Positions 24,160-32,113 of a DNA stretch of 43,009 nt are shown in pieces. The stretch comes from Bacillota bacterium. GTDB lineage: Bacteria > Bacillota > Clostridia > Lachnospirales > Lachnospiraceae. The notes under the pieces were generated by a model. It was given only the letters and a program-made list of their open reading frames with translations. It was not told where the DNA came from and made no database searches. The stretch lies in NCBI GenBank assembly GCA_023415595.1, contig JAEZJW010000126.1:1-43009 (forward strand). Direction: 5' to 3'. The position numbers and the translations under genes are program-made. Position 1 is the first letter of the stretch; every line of letters begins with the position of its first letter.

Positions 24160-24842
24160 AACCTGACACCTCCCACACTGGAGAACATCCTCCGGACTAT
24201 CCGGTAAGTAATATAGTAAATCATTGCGATCCACAGGCATACATACACCAGCTGCAGAGGGTCGGGAAGCTCCTTACCTTCGAGCAGAAGAATGATGATG
24301 CAGCCCGGATGAAGCAGCATAAACCGCTCCCGGTATCCGAACAGATAGATAATCGGAGGTAACATGCAAAAGATTTCAAAGGGTATCGTAACCACCATGA
24401 ACTGGTTCAGGGTATTGACTAAGGCTGCCGCGATCAGCCCAAATAGGGAGAACATCACAGATCCCAACAGTGTTCCAAGAATCACCGAGGGAATGTTCCT
24501 ATTTCCGGAGGCAGCTGCGATCACTACCCCGACCAGAGTTCCAATCAAACTAAGGGATAAAAGCTTTGAAAGGATATATTCCTTCACAGTAACCGGAGAC
24601 ACAGCGATCGAGTTCAGGACCCGCTGACTCTTCTCAAATAGTACGATAGCCCCCATAAAGAATAATCCCATGGCTGCAGGATCGGTATAGATCAGTAGGC
24701 TGGCAACTCTTCCACGGATATTTTCGGGAAACGCAAACAGAATACAGATATAAAATACTGTGAAAATCACATACACCAGGTAAAAGCCGTATTTCATCTG
24801 AAACCTGATATCTCCATTGATTAATTTTTTTAGTCTGCTCAT
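24156..24842 (-). CDS. ABC transporter permease, first of two
   Basis: A 228-residue protein with six predicted helices (first at about residues 18-38). The conserved loop EKSQRVLNSIAVSPVTVKEYILSK after the second helix is typical of ABC-2-type export permeases. It overlaps both neighbours by 4 bases, so ATPase, this permease and the next are translationally coupled. It forms the membrane part of the TetR-linked exporter at 23.4-26.4 kb. I cannot name its substrate. Confidence 0.88.
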   Translation of the reverse strand: MSRLKKLINGDIRFQMKYGFYLVYVIFTVFYICILFAFPENIRGRVASLLIYTDPAAMGLFFMGAIVLFEKSQRVLNSIAVSPVTVKEYILSKLLSLSLIGTLVGVVIAAASGNRNIPSVILGTLLGSVMFSLFGLIAAALVNTLNQFMVVTIPFEIFCMLPPIIYLFGYRERFMLLHPGCIIILLLEGKELPDPLQLVYVCLWIAMIYYITYRIVRRMFSSVGGVRL

Positions 24843-25684
24843 TGCAACCCTCTCCCCGTTACCTCGATAAAGATATCATTCAGTGTAGGCTCACTGCTGT
24901 GTATTGACAGAAGTTTATTATTCTTAATCAGCTCCTGAAGCATATTGTCCTCAGCGGTTTTGCTAAGTACACATTCTTTGGTGACTTCTTTGTTATCCAG
25001 ATAGCTATAGACCAGCTTCGTAGCACCCTTCGACATCACCAGATGATGAGGCGTATCCAGAGCCTTCACCTTACCCTCGACGATGAACGCAACACGGTCA
25101 CAGAGCTCTGCTGCATCATTCATGTTATGCGTGGTCAGGATAATCGTCTTCCCACGACGCTTCTCCTCCAGAATGATATCCTTCATATCCCTGGCATTGG
25201 AGGGATCCAATCCACTGGTGGGTTCATCTAAGAACAGAATCTCCGGATCATGAAGTAATGCCTTAATGAAGTTCAGCCTGGACTTCATGCCCTTCGAGTA
25301 GTCACTGACCTTCTTATCCATGTCATAAGTAAGGCCAACCTTCTGAAACAGCTCCTCAGCATCCCTTAACTTACGTGAATACAGGGATCCGAAGAAGCCA
25401 AGGTTCTGTCTGGCTGTCAGCTTCTCATACAGGCTGGGAAATTCAAAGTCTACCCCGATCTTCTCATAGAAACGATTATCATGATGTTTAGTTTCGGTAT
25501 TATTAACAATTGCATTGCCGGAGTAATTCGTAATCAGTCCGGTCAGTATCTTCTGCAGGGTACTCTTCCCTGCCCCGGAAGGCCCGAGAAATCCGAAGAT
25601 TTCTCCCTTTCCCACCTCAAAGCTAATGTTCTCCAGGAACGGTTTATCCGTGTAGCTGAATGCTAAATCCTTAACCTTAATCAT
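24839..25684 (-). CDS. ABC transporter ATP-binding protein, degenerate signature
   Basis: A 281-residue ATPase subunit. Walker A GPSGAGKST is at residues 34-42, Walker B is ILFLDEPTSGLDP and the switch histidine lies in TTHNMNDAAEL. The signature reads DYSKGMKSRLNF, that is, SKGM where most members have SGGM or SGGQ; the change is common in this subfamily but worth noting. The last 70 residues form the extra C-terminal domain often found in drug-type ATPases. GGAGGT precedes the ATG. It lies 31 bases after the TetR gene and overlaps the first permease by 4 bases. Confidence 0.93.
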   Translation of the reverse strand: MIKVKDLAFSYTDKPFLENISFEVGKGEIFGFLGPSGAGKSTLQKILTGLITNYSGNAIVNNTETKHHDNRFYEKIGVDFEFPSLYEKLTARQNLGFFGSLYSRKLRDAEELFQKVGLTYDMDKKVSDYSKGMKSRLNFIKALLHDPEILFLDEPTSGLDPSNARDMKDIILEEKRRGKTIILTTHNMNDAAELCDRVAFIVEGKVKALDTPHHLVMSKGATKLVYSYLDNKEVTKECVLSKTAEDNMLQELIKNNKLLSIHSSEPTLNDIFIEVTGRGLQ

Positions 25685-25715
25685 AGTTATTCTACCTCCA
25701 CCGCCTAAGTGCGGC

Positions 25716-26309
25716 TTACTCTCCTTCCAGTATCTGAATTACTATTCCTCTGATCAACAATCTTATCACCTCATCATAGATCTGCTCCCCGACCTCCCGC
25801 TGATAAAGCATACTTAAGAATACCGCGCGGAATGCACCACTGAACACCTGAATATCCTTCTTTCCCGGACACAGGAAGGTGAATAGCTGCTCCACTGTGG
25901 AATCATCATAGATCAGATGTTCTTTCACCTTTTCCTCAGGAAGTCTTCGGATCAGGTAATCCAGCTCACCATTTGCAATCAGCGGCATAATTCCCGTCTG
26001 ATCCACATCCTTATACAGCCGTAAAAGGAAATCAGTCAGGCCTTCCACTGTAATACCCTCTGAAAACTTCTGAAGCTGTTCCGGAAGCTTCTTATGGATC
26101 TCTTCATGTAGATCATTGATTGCATCGAACAATGCAAGCTCCTTAGATTCATAGAATAGATAGAACGTCCCCTTCGGGATATTCACCCGCTTAACCAGCT
26201 CATCCACTGTGGTTTTCTTCACCCCATAGGTGGACAGACACTTAAGAGCTTCCTCCTTCAGGCGCTTCTTGATATAATCCTTTTCTGTATCCGTAAATTT
26301 CTTTGGCAT
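25716..26309 (-). CDS. TetR-family regulator leading an ABC operon
   Basis: A 197-residue protein. The N-terminal helix-turn-helix reads KCLSTYGVKKTTVDELVKRV followed by NIPKGTFYLFYESKELALFD, a standard TetR DNA-binding unit. The helical C-terminal domain has no recognisable ligand class. It is first in the minus-strand operon, ahead of the ATPase and two permeases, with a near-perfect promoter at 26357-26385 and AGAGGTG before its ATG. It most likely represses its own operon; a weak dyad TTTATA-N12-TATAAA (26341-26364) overlaps the -10 region. Confidence 0.9.
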   Translation of the reverse strand: MPKKFTDTEKDYIKKRLKEEALKCLSTYGVKKTTVDELVKRVNIPKGTFYLFYESKELALFDAINDLHEEIHKKLPEQLQKFSEGITVEGLTDFLLRLYKDVDQTGIMPLIANGELDYLIRRLPEEKVKEHLIYDDSTVEQLFTFLCPGKKDIQVFSGAFRAVFLSMLYQREVGEQIYDEVIRLLIRGIVIQILEGE

Positions 26310-26356
26310 GGTATCACCTCTTTGTGTACTATTTGACTGTTTTATATTATATGGTC

Positions 26357-26385
26357 ATTATAAACCTACATTAAACCACTGTCAA
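26357..26385 (-). promoter_or_regulatory. Consensus promoter of the TetR-ABC operon
   Basis: Minus-strand TTGACA (26385-26380), exactly 17 bases, then TATAAT (26362-26357): a perfect sigma-A consensus. Such strength implies tight repression, presumably by the TetR protein it transcribes first. Confidence 0.85.
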
Positions 26386-26466
26386 TCTTATTTATGATAG
26401 AAATCATACCATTTTACTTAGTTAGCATATTGATATTTAAAGTAACAACATGTAAAATCTAACTAT

Positions 26467-26523
26467 CAAAGAGTTTGGGTACATGTAAAAGGCCCTGACA
26501 TGTTTCATTCAGACCACTCTTTG
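26467..26523. repeat. Nested inverted repeat upstream of msrA
   Basis: CAAAGAGT (26467-26474) and ACTCTTTG (26516-26523) enclose two copies of ACATGT (26481-26486 and 26498-26503), which can pair with each other. A further ACATGTAAAA at 26448-26457 repeats the one at 26481-26490. It could be an operator cluster or a structured leader for msrA. Confidence 0.45.
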
Positions 26524-26591
26524 CATGTTTTATGCTTTGCTTAAATCGTATAGGAAAGGAATATAGAAGACAGTATTCGAAGGGAGATCAT

Positions 26592-27128
26592 ATGAAACTA
26601 ACAAGTAGCTTAAAGGAAATCTATCTAGCCGGAGGATGCTTCTGGGGTACGGAGAAGTATCTGTCCGAAATACCGGGAATCGTACAGACGGATGTAGGCT
26701 ATGCCAATGGAAATACAGAGAATCCGACCTACAAGGAGGTATGCCATAATAATACCGGACATGCGGAGACGGTCCGGGTTTACTATGACCCTAAGGTAAT
26801 CCGATTGGAATTTGTTCTGTCCCTATACTATGACGTGATTAACCCTACTTCAGTTAATAAGCAGGGGGAGGATGTCGGTACGCAGTACCGCACCGGTATC
26901 TACTATGTAGACGAGCAGGATGAAACAGTGATAAGAGATTCAATCGCAGCGCTTCAGACGAAATATGAGAAGCCAATCGCGATTGAGGTACTTCCCTTAC
27001 GCAACTACTATCTGGCTGAGGAATATCATCAGAAATACCTGGAAAAGAACCCTGCCGGTTATTGCCATATCGGAAAGCATAAGTTCGAGCAGGCGAAAAA
27101 CGCAAAGGATCCTGAGTTGAATCCCTAA
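26592..27128 (+). CDS. msrA: Peptide-methionine (S)-S-oxide reductase
   Basis: A 178-residue cytoplasmic repair enzyme that reduces methionine-S-sulfoxide in proteins. The catalytic Cys16 is in GGCFWGTEKY; GHAETVRVYYDP and the DVGTQYRTGIYY substrate pocket follow. Cys158 in AGYCHIGKHKF is the likely resolving cysteine. I start at ATG 26592 because AGGGAG sits 5 bases upstream; the open frame extends to 26532 but without a ribosome binding site. Length is normal for a stand-alone MsrA; no MsrB domain is fused. Single gene, followed by a terminator. Confidence 0.96.
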   Translation: MKLTSSLKEIYLAGGCFWGTEKYLSEIPGIVQTDVGYANGNTENPTYKEVCHNNTGHAETVRVYYDPKVIRLEFVLSLYYDVINPTSVNKQGEDVGTQYRTGIYYVDEQDETVIRDSIAALQTKYEKPIAIEVLPLRNYYLAEEYHQKYLEKNPAGYCHIGKHKFEQAKNAKDPELNP

Positions 27129-27229
27129 ATTACAACCGAAGCTGGTAAACCGACAATTCTTCTGAGTCGTATCAGAGTAATTCAGAGTGCTTTGTTTCAG
27201 AAAAGCAGTTAATAAAATGAAAGCATATA

Positions 27230-27265
27230 GGCGTAGTTTCCTCATCGGAGACTACGCCTTGTACT
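27230..27265. terminator. Terminator between msrA and the FtsX-type permease
   Basis: GGCGTAGTTTCC (27230-27241) pairs with GGAGACTACGCC (27247-27258) through a 5-base loop with one G-U wobble, followed by TTGTACTCT. It lies between convergent genes and can serve both. Confidence 0.75.
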
Positions 27266-29551
27266 CTACTCCACACCCTTTAGTGAGCTGACCATATCCA
27301 GACTTTTTACCCTGCGGGAGAATAGCCGGTTTACCAGAATCGAAACCAGGAAGGTTCCCAAGATACTATAAAGGTAGGACGTCGCATAAACGATCGTGAT
27401 AAAGTCAAAGGAATCCCCCATGTACTGAAAGATATATCGCAGAATCCATAATCCGACCGGGATTCCCAGAAGGGAACCAAGAGCAGTCATCCAGATATTT
27501 TGGGTCAGTAATAGTGACCGTATTCTTCCGGTATTGAATCCGATTACCTTCAGTGTCGAAAGCTCCCGTTGCTTCTCCAGGAAGGACAGAACCCCCAGGT
27601 TATAAAGGACCACTACGGCCAGAACCACTGCCGCCAGCATCAGCACATAGATCAGGATATTCATGGCCTCAATCATGGATTGAAAGTCTTCCTGTAATTT
27701 TACCTTAGACCATACATTAGTTACTCCGGTGACCTCTTCCTTCAGTTCTGATGGAACGAGATCAAGAGTAAGCAGGGAGGTAGGACGGAAGGTGTATCCG
27801 TATTCTTCGAAGGTTTCTTTGGTCAACGTAAGTCCCTGGGATACTGGTTTTCTTAATATCCCTTCTACCTGGGAGGAATGCCACCCTTCCTCCCCGTAGA
27901 TGTGCCAGTTAATCATATCTCCTGCTTCCACCTTCAATTGCTCCGCTAAGAGCTTGCTGATGGTGATTCCATGCTCAGGCAAGGAGACCGGATTACGATT
28001 AGCATCAAAGTTCTGAATCAATGTAACCTGATCCATAACCATAAGCTCTCCCGTCTTCTTCACTCCATTTGCTTTCACTTCTATGACCGCTTCCGATATA
28101 GCCTCAGCATGATAAGCCTCTCTTAGAGTCTTCAATTGCTCCTCTGTCATTGTTTCGGATAAAGCAATCTCCGTCTCGTAACGGCTGATATCTTTAAAAT
28201 TCCATTCCGTGAATTCCTCCATGCTATCCTTCATTCCGAACGCACAGAGCAGCAATGCGGTACAGCCTAAGACACCTACGATTGCCATCAGGGAGCGGAT
28301 TTTACTACGGAGAGAATCTCTGATATTCCACTGAGTATTAAAACCCAGTCTTTTCCATAAGGCTGACTTTTCAAACCTGGAATGTCTGACTTTTCTTGGA
28401 GGTTTGGGCCTCAGTGACTGTGAAGGAGTATCCTTCAGGTTGTTATGGCAGGCTAGAAATGCAACCAGAGTACAGCCGGCCACTGTTGACAGAGCCATCC
28501 ATACTGTAGATATGGTTATTTCAGGCCCCCATTCCGGAAGGTTGAACATCATCTTCATCGGTCCATAGAACAGATAAGGCAGTGTCACAGGCCCGATCAC
28601 CGCACCGAGGAAGGAACCGACCAGGCTCAGCCATAAACCGAAGGAGACATAGTGGAATAATATTTTCCTTCTGCTAAAACCCAACGCCTTCAGAACTCCG
28701 ATCTGTGTTCTCTGGTTATTCACCAGCCGGATCATCGTTGTCATAATGGTTAACATAGCAACTGCCAGGAAGGCAACCGGAAAGATACTTCCCATTGCTT
28801 TGTGTTCTTCTATCTCAGTATTAAACTGCATATAACTGGCGTTCTGCTCTCTGGTCAGGAATACACTGTATTTCCCACCCAGAGCCTCATCAATCTTTGC
28901 TTCAAAGTCAGCATCCACCTTTCGGTCCGTGGTGAGAAGAAGATCCGTATAGACCAGGGGTACTCCTTCCGGCCATGCCCTGGCGGACAGATAAGCGAAG
29001 CCATATTTATTGTGATTAGGAACGACTTCATCCTCGGGCGGGGCATAGACATATTCCGGGTACAACACCAATCCTCTGATTGTCTTATAAAAGTCAAGAC
29101 CATTCACAGTAAAACTCAGGGTATCCCCTACTTCCAAATCCTTAGTATCAGCAAAATGATAGTCCAGCCAGATTCCGTCCGGGTCAGCCGAGAACGCTTC
29201 CCCCTCCATCAGATAACAGGATGAGATATTCCCCTCTTCTGTAATACTAAGTGTCAGCACGGGACGGTTATCATAATCCGCTATGGCATCCAAAGTCAGT
29301 CTTCTCTCTGCCCCGGTAACCCCGTCCACTGACTTCACAGCCTTCAGAGCTTCCTCGTTAAAGCCCTTCCCATAGAGCCAGATATCAGCCAGATTCGTCT
29401 TCCTGTAGTAAGCCTCAGCCTTATTCTTCATACCATTCCGCTCACTGCTGATACCCGAATAGATGAAGACACTGAGCAGGGACATCAAAAAGATGGAAAT
29501 GAATTGAGTCTTATGAAGCTTCATGTCTCTGAGCATTTTCTTTCTCAACAT
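27266..29551 (-). CDS. FtsX-like ABC transporter permease, two FtsX domains
   Basis: A 761-residue membrane protein. A signal-anchor helix (about 16-34) is followed by an extracytoplasmic domain, then an FtsX domain with three helices (about 258-385) containing NNQRTQIGVLKALGFSRRKI. A second anchor, another external domain and a second FtsX domain (about 640-760) follow, with LEKQRELSTLKVIGFNTGRI. This is the large LolC/MacB-relative seen in Firmicutes, which works by mechanotransmission rather than classical transport. The ATG at 29551 uses the last base of the ATPase stop (TGATG). Substrate unknown. Confidence 0.92.
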   Translation of the reverse strand: MLRKKMLRDMKLHKTQFISIFLMSLLSVFIYSGISSERNGMKNKAEAYYRKTNLADIWLYGKGFNEEALKAVKSVDGVTGAERRLTLDAIADYDNRPVLTLSITEEGNISSCYLMEGEAFSADPDGIWLDYHFADTKDLEVGDTLSFTVNGLDFYKTIRGLVLYPEYVYAPPEDEVVPNHNKYGFAYLSARAWPEGVPLVYTDLLLTTDRKVDADFEAKIDEALGGKYSVFLTREQNASYMQFNTEIEEHKAMGSIFPVAFLAVAMLTIMTTMIRLVNNQRTQIGVLKALGFSRRKILFHYVSFGLWLSLVGSFLGAVIGPVTLPYLFYGPMKMMFNLPEWGPEITISTVWMALSTVAGCTLVAFLACHNNLKDTPSQSLRPKPPRKVRHSRFEKSALWKRLGFNTQWNIRDSLRSKIRSLMAIVGVLGCTALLLCAFGMKDSMEEFTEWNFKDISRYETEIALSETMTEEQLKTLREAYHAEAISEAVIEVKANGVKKTGELMVMDQVTLIQNFDANRNPVSLPEHGITISKLLAEQLKVEAGDMINWHIYGEEGWHSSQVEGILRKPVSQGLTLTKETFEEYGYTFRPTSLLTLDLVPSELKEEVTGVTNVWSKVKLQEDFQSMIEAMNILIYVLMLAAVVLAVVVLYNLGVLSFLEKQRELSTLKVIGFNTGRIRSLLLTQNIWMTALGSLLGIPVGLWILRYIFQYMGDSFDFITIVYATSYLYSILGTFLVSILVNRLFSRRVKSLDMVSSLKGVE

Positions 29552-30252
29552 CACCAGCTCACCTCACTTACATTAAGAGGTTCTTCATTGATTGTAATCT
29601 CCGTGATCCTCCCGTTTTTAATCCTGATCACCTTATCCGCCGCCTGAGCAAGGCTGGCATTATGGGATACGATGATAACTGTTTTATGCTCTTCCCTGCT
29701 CATTTTCTGCAGTAGCTCTAATATCACTACTCCGGTTTCTGAATCCAGCGCACCGGTCGGCTCATCACAAAGCAGCATAGCGGGGTTCTTGCAGACCGCT
29801 CTGGCGATGGAGACTCTCTGCTGTTCCCCACCGGATAGCTGGGAAGGAAATTTATCCAGATGTTCGCGGAGCCCGACCGCTTCAAGTACTGATGCCGGCT
29901 CCAGAGCATTCTTTACGATATTTCTGGTTAAAGCCACATTTTCCATTGCGGTCAGAGTAGGGATCAGGTTATAAAATTGAAAGATAAAACCCACCTCTGT
30001 TGCACGGTACTGTGTCAGCTTATCATCATCATACTTTGCGATGTCTCTGCCCTTCACCAGGATTTCTCCCGAGGAAGCGTAATCCATTCCTCCGAGCAGG
30101 TTCAGCACTGTGGATTTACCGGCACCGCTGGGCCCTAAGATGACTACGAATTCTCCCTCCTCAATTGTAAAATTGATGTTATCGGCTGCTAAATGCTTCT
30201 TTTCCCCCAAATCATATTCCTTTGTAACATTTCTTAATTCAATCATGCTCAT
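29551..30252 (-). CDS. LolD/MacB-type ABC ATP-binding protein
   Basis: A 233-residue ATPase. Walker A GPSGAGKST is near residue 40; Q-loop FQFYNLIPTLTAMENV, signature LSGGEQQRVSIARA and Walker B MLLCDEPTGALD follow, then the switch histidine in VSHNASLAQ. All match the FtsE/LolD/MacB subfamily that partners FtsX-type permeases, here the gene directly after it with a 1-base overlap. GGAGGGG precedes the ATG. Its promoter (30353-30381) lies in the divergent region shared with a TetR gene and is flanked by repeated palindromes. Confidence 0.94.
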   Translation of the reverse strand: MSMIELRNVTKEYDLGEKKHLAADNINFTIEEGEFVVILGPSGAGKSTVLNLLGGMDYASSGEILVKGRDIAKYDDDKLTQYRATEVGFIFQFYNLIPTLTAMENVALTRNIVKNALEPASVLEAVGLREHLDKFPSQLSGGEQQRVSIARAVCKNPAMLLCDEPTGALDSETGVVILELLQKMSREEHKTVIIVSHNASLAQAADKVIRIKNGRITEITINEEPLNVSEVSW

Positions 30253-30325
30253 TCTATCCCCTCCTGAATGAATACTGTTTTATTCTCTTTCCTATAATAA
30301 GATATTAAAATGAAATTATATACAA

Positions 30326-30345
30326 ACATGAATTATATTTCATGT
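30326..30345. promoter_or_regulatory. Candidate TetR operator 1 (ATGAA-N6-TTCAT)
   Basis: The perfect dyad ACATGAA (30326-30332) and TTCATGT (30339-30345) extends outward to 9 bp per arm. It sits just downstream of the -10 of the minus-strand ABC promoter, where a repressor would block transcription. Confidence 0.65.
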
Positions 30346-30352
30346 TTTACTG

Positions 30353-30381
30353 AGTATATAATAATAGTATATGAATGTCAA
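30353..30381 (-). promoter_or_regulatory. Promoter of the LolD/FtsX-type operon
   Basis: Minus-strand TTGACA (30381-30376), a 17-base spacer and TATACT (30358-30353), bracketed by operators 1 and 2. Confidence 0.7.
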
Positions 30382-30388
30382 TATGAAT

Positions 30389-30403
30389 ATGAAACTTTTT
30401 CAT
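30389..30403. promoter_or_regulatory. Candidate TetR operator 2
   Basis: ATGAAA (30389-30394) and TTTCAT (30398-30403) form a 6-bp dyad, one base tighter than operator 1, just upstream of the minus-strand -35 box. Confidence 0.55.
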
Positions 30404-30428
30404 GTTTTATTTATTTTTTTTTGCGAAT

Positions 30429-30444
30429 ATGAAATAGATTTCAC
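30429..30444. promoter_or_regulatory. Candidate TetR operator 3
   Basis: ATGAAATAGATTTCAC holds the perfect dyad TGAAAT-AG-ATTTCA with the same 6-base spacing between ATGAA and TTCA as operator 1. It ends 9 bases before the -35 of the plus-strand TetR promoter. Confidence 0.6.
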
Positions 30445-30453
30445 ATCTTGATA

Positions 30454-30482
30454 TTGACGAAACAAATCAGGGAACTTATAAT
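30454..30482 (+). promoter_or_regulatory. Promoter of the divergent TetR gene
   Basis: TTGACG (30454-30459), a 17-base spacer and TATAAT (30477-30482), about 98 bases before the ATG. Together with the elements on the other strand it fills the 327-base divergent gap. Confidence 0.7.
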
Positions 30483-30579
30483 CTATATAGAGTGATTTTG
30501 ATACGGATTATCATTTACCTCTGTTCTATAACTAAACTTGAACCTAAAACAGCATAATTCATTCTGGAGGATTATAGGG

Positions 30580-31188
30580 ATGGGAAATCAGAAGACACGA
30601 GAACCGAAACAGCAGCGTTCTATAGAAAAAAGAAACAGAATAATTGAAGCAGGTTATCAATTATTCTGTGAAAAAGGTTATTATAATACGAATACGGCTG
30701 AGATTGCGAAGCAGGCCGGAGTTTCCACCGGTATCGTATACAGTTATTTTAAAGATAAGAAGGAAATCTTCTTAGTGATCATCGATGATTATATTCGGAA
30801 AATCGTATCACCGATGTTTGAGCTGGTCACGACGATCCATCAGCCAGTAAATATATCAGCGGTCGTAAAACAGCTGCTTCAGATGATGATGCAGACCCAT
30901 ACAATGACGAAGTCCGTCCATGAGGAAATGGAATCTCTGGCTCATACGGATGAGGATGTCAGGCGTCTCTACGACAAATTCATGGAGGACATGGCTAATA
31001 GCCTCCTGGATCTGATGGATCATTTAGGTATCCATCCGACCCATGGCAAAGAAAAAATGCATCTGATCATAAACCTTGCGATTAGCGTGATCCATGAGTC
31101 AGTATACAATAAGCAGGAAGCCTATCTTAATTATGATATTCTTATGGAAGAAACGGTTAAGGTCATCACCGGGATGCTGTCTGAATGA
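30580..31188 (+). CDS. TetR-family regulator divergent from the LolD/FtsX operon
   Basis: A 202-residue regulator. It opens with a basic tail (MGNQKTREPKQQRSIEKRN) and the helix-turn-helix AGYQLFCEKGYYNTNTAEIA with AGVSTGIVYSYFKDKKEIFL. The remaining helical domain includes the TETR_C-type stretch around MSTHEEMESL-like residues 105-125 and cannot be tied to a ligand. The open frame reaches a TTG at 30538, but CTGGAGG (30564-30570) fits ATG 30580. Divergent placement and three shared palindromes indicate control of both its own gene and the exporter. Confidence 0.9.
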   Translation: MGNQKTREPKQQRSIEKRNRIIEAGYQLFCEKGYYNTNTAEIAKQAGVSTGIVYSYFKDKKEIFLVIIDDYIRKIVSPMFELVTTIHQPVNISAVVKQLLQMMMQTHTMTKSVHEEMESLAHTDEDVRRLYDKFMEDMANSLLDLMDHLGIHPTHGKEKMHLIINLAISVIHESVYNKQEAYLNYDILMEETVKVITGMLSE

Positions 31189-31215
31189 TGTTCGCATCAT
31201 TTCAGAACAGCTTTA
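31176..31215. terminator. Hairpin with TTCG tetraloop overlapping the TetR stop codon
   Basis: GCTGT plus TGAATGATG pairs with CATCATTTCA plus ACAGC around a TTCG loop, followed by TTTAAAA. The stable UUCG-loop hairpin contains the TetR stop codon in its left arm and touches the end of the convergent flavoprotein gene. Confidence 0.7.
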
Positions 31216-31923
31216 AAACGGCCTTGCCTTTCCAAGCCATCCCTGGTCCTCCCAATGCTTCCGGTCATGTGGATTCCAGGTGTTCTTCTTCATCATACCT
31301 CTCATCATACCGAACAAAAACTTTCTATTGAAAGGGTATCGCCGTTTCTTTTCATTTTTCAAGGCTTTGAAGATTCTTCCGGCCTTCCTTCTGATATCCT
31401 TCTGTATTCCTTTCTTTCTTTTCTCCGTGATATCCTCCCATTTCATGGCAGCTACTCTTCTCTTAATGGAAAATATCTTCTTCATACCCCAGAAAGACAT
31501 ACTGTTCCTCATGGTTTTCGTCGTATGGGCAATTCCTGCTCCTGCGGTTGTCGTAACCGTGAGCCCGATCTTATGAAACATGGACGGCTCCGGTCTGTGG
31601 GTAATCCACAGAAAGCATAAATGATCCAGAAGAACCTTCAGACTTCCCGACACATCAAGCCCATATACCGGGGAGGTCATGATAATCAACTCCGCATCTT
31701 TTATGGCTTTCAGGATCGGTTCCATCTTCTCTGCATGGGGACAGTTGGCCTCCCCCTTCAGGAAGCAGGTAAAGCATCCGCAGCATTGATTTGGCATATC
31801 CTTGGGTAAGTTGATTTCCACCGTCTCAATCTCCCCATAGTTGGAAAGCTCCTGAAGGAACAGCTCTTTACAATGCCAGGTACTGCCATGACGCATTCCG
31901 CCGTTTATTACTGTGATTCTCAT
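31213..31923 (-). CDS. Flavodoxin-fold NAD(P)H-dependent reductase with Fe-S-like cysteine motif
   Basis: A 236-residue protein. The first 150 residues are a flavodoxin-like FMN reductase fold: MRITVINGGMRHGSTWHCKE gives the phosphate-binding loop and MTSPVYGLDVSGSLKVLLDH the FMN ring contact. Between them is C47-x2-C50-x2-C53-x7-C61, close to the compact cysteine motif of archaeal iron-sulfur flavoproteins. The last 80 residues are strongly basic (KKIFSIKRRV, KNEKKRRYPF) and end in WNPHDRKHWEDQGWLGKARPF in pieces, an uncharacterised tail I see in related clostridial proteins. Probably an electron-transfer or quinone/nitro reductase; an Fe-S cluster is inference. Confidence 0.82.
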   Translation of the reverse strand: MRITVINGGMRHGSTWHCKELFLQELSNYGEIETVEINLPKDMPNQCCGCFTCFLKGEANCPHAEKMEPILKAIKDAELIIMTSPVYGLDVSGSLKVLLDHLCFLWITHRPEPSMFHKIGLTVTTTAGAGIAHTTKTMRNSMSFWGMKKIFSIKRRVAAMKWEDITEKRKKGIQKDIRRKAGRIFKALKNEKKRRYPFNRKFLFGMMRGMMKKNTWNPHDRKHWEDQGWLGKARPF

Positions 31924-32065
31924 AGGTTCTCCGATCTATGCTTCATAGAAGCATGATATTTTCTTAAGTATAATAGTTTATACAATGTTATCTAACGTTT
32001 ATATTATTACTAATTTTAACAGAAGCAGCAAATGTTTACAAGAGGCAGGAAATCTCATACTCATC

Positions 32066-32103
32066 AAAAAAGGATCATTTCATATAAAATGAAACAACCC
32101 TTT
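32066..32103 (-). terminator. Terminator after the papain-fold protein gene
   Basis: On the minus strand AAAGG...CCTTT and TTTCAT...ATGAAA form a nested stem followed by a run of six T. It starts 11 bases after the stop codon at 32114. The rest of 31924-32113 shows no gene. Confidence 0.75.
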
Positions 32104-32113
32104 CAATCATCCT

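Noticed and set aside
31255..31809. Plus-strand reading frames opposite the flavoprotein
   Set aside because: The minus-strand frame carries a clear flavodoxin fold and ribosome binding site; the plus-strand frames have neither.
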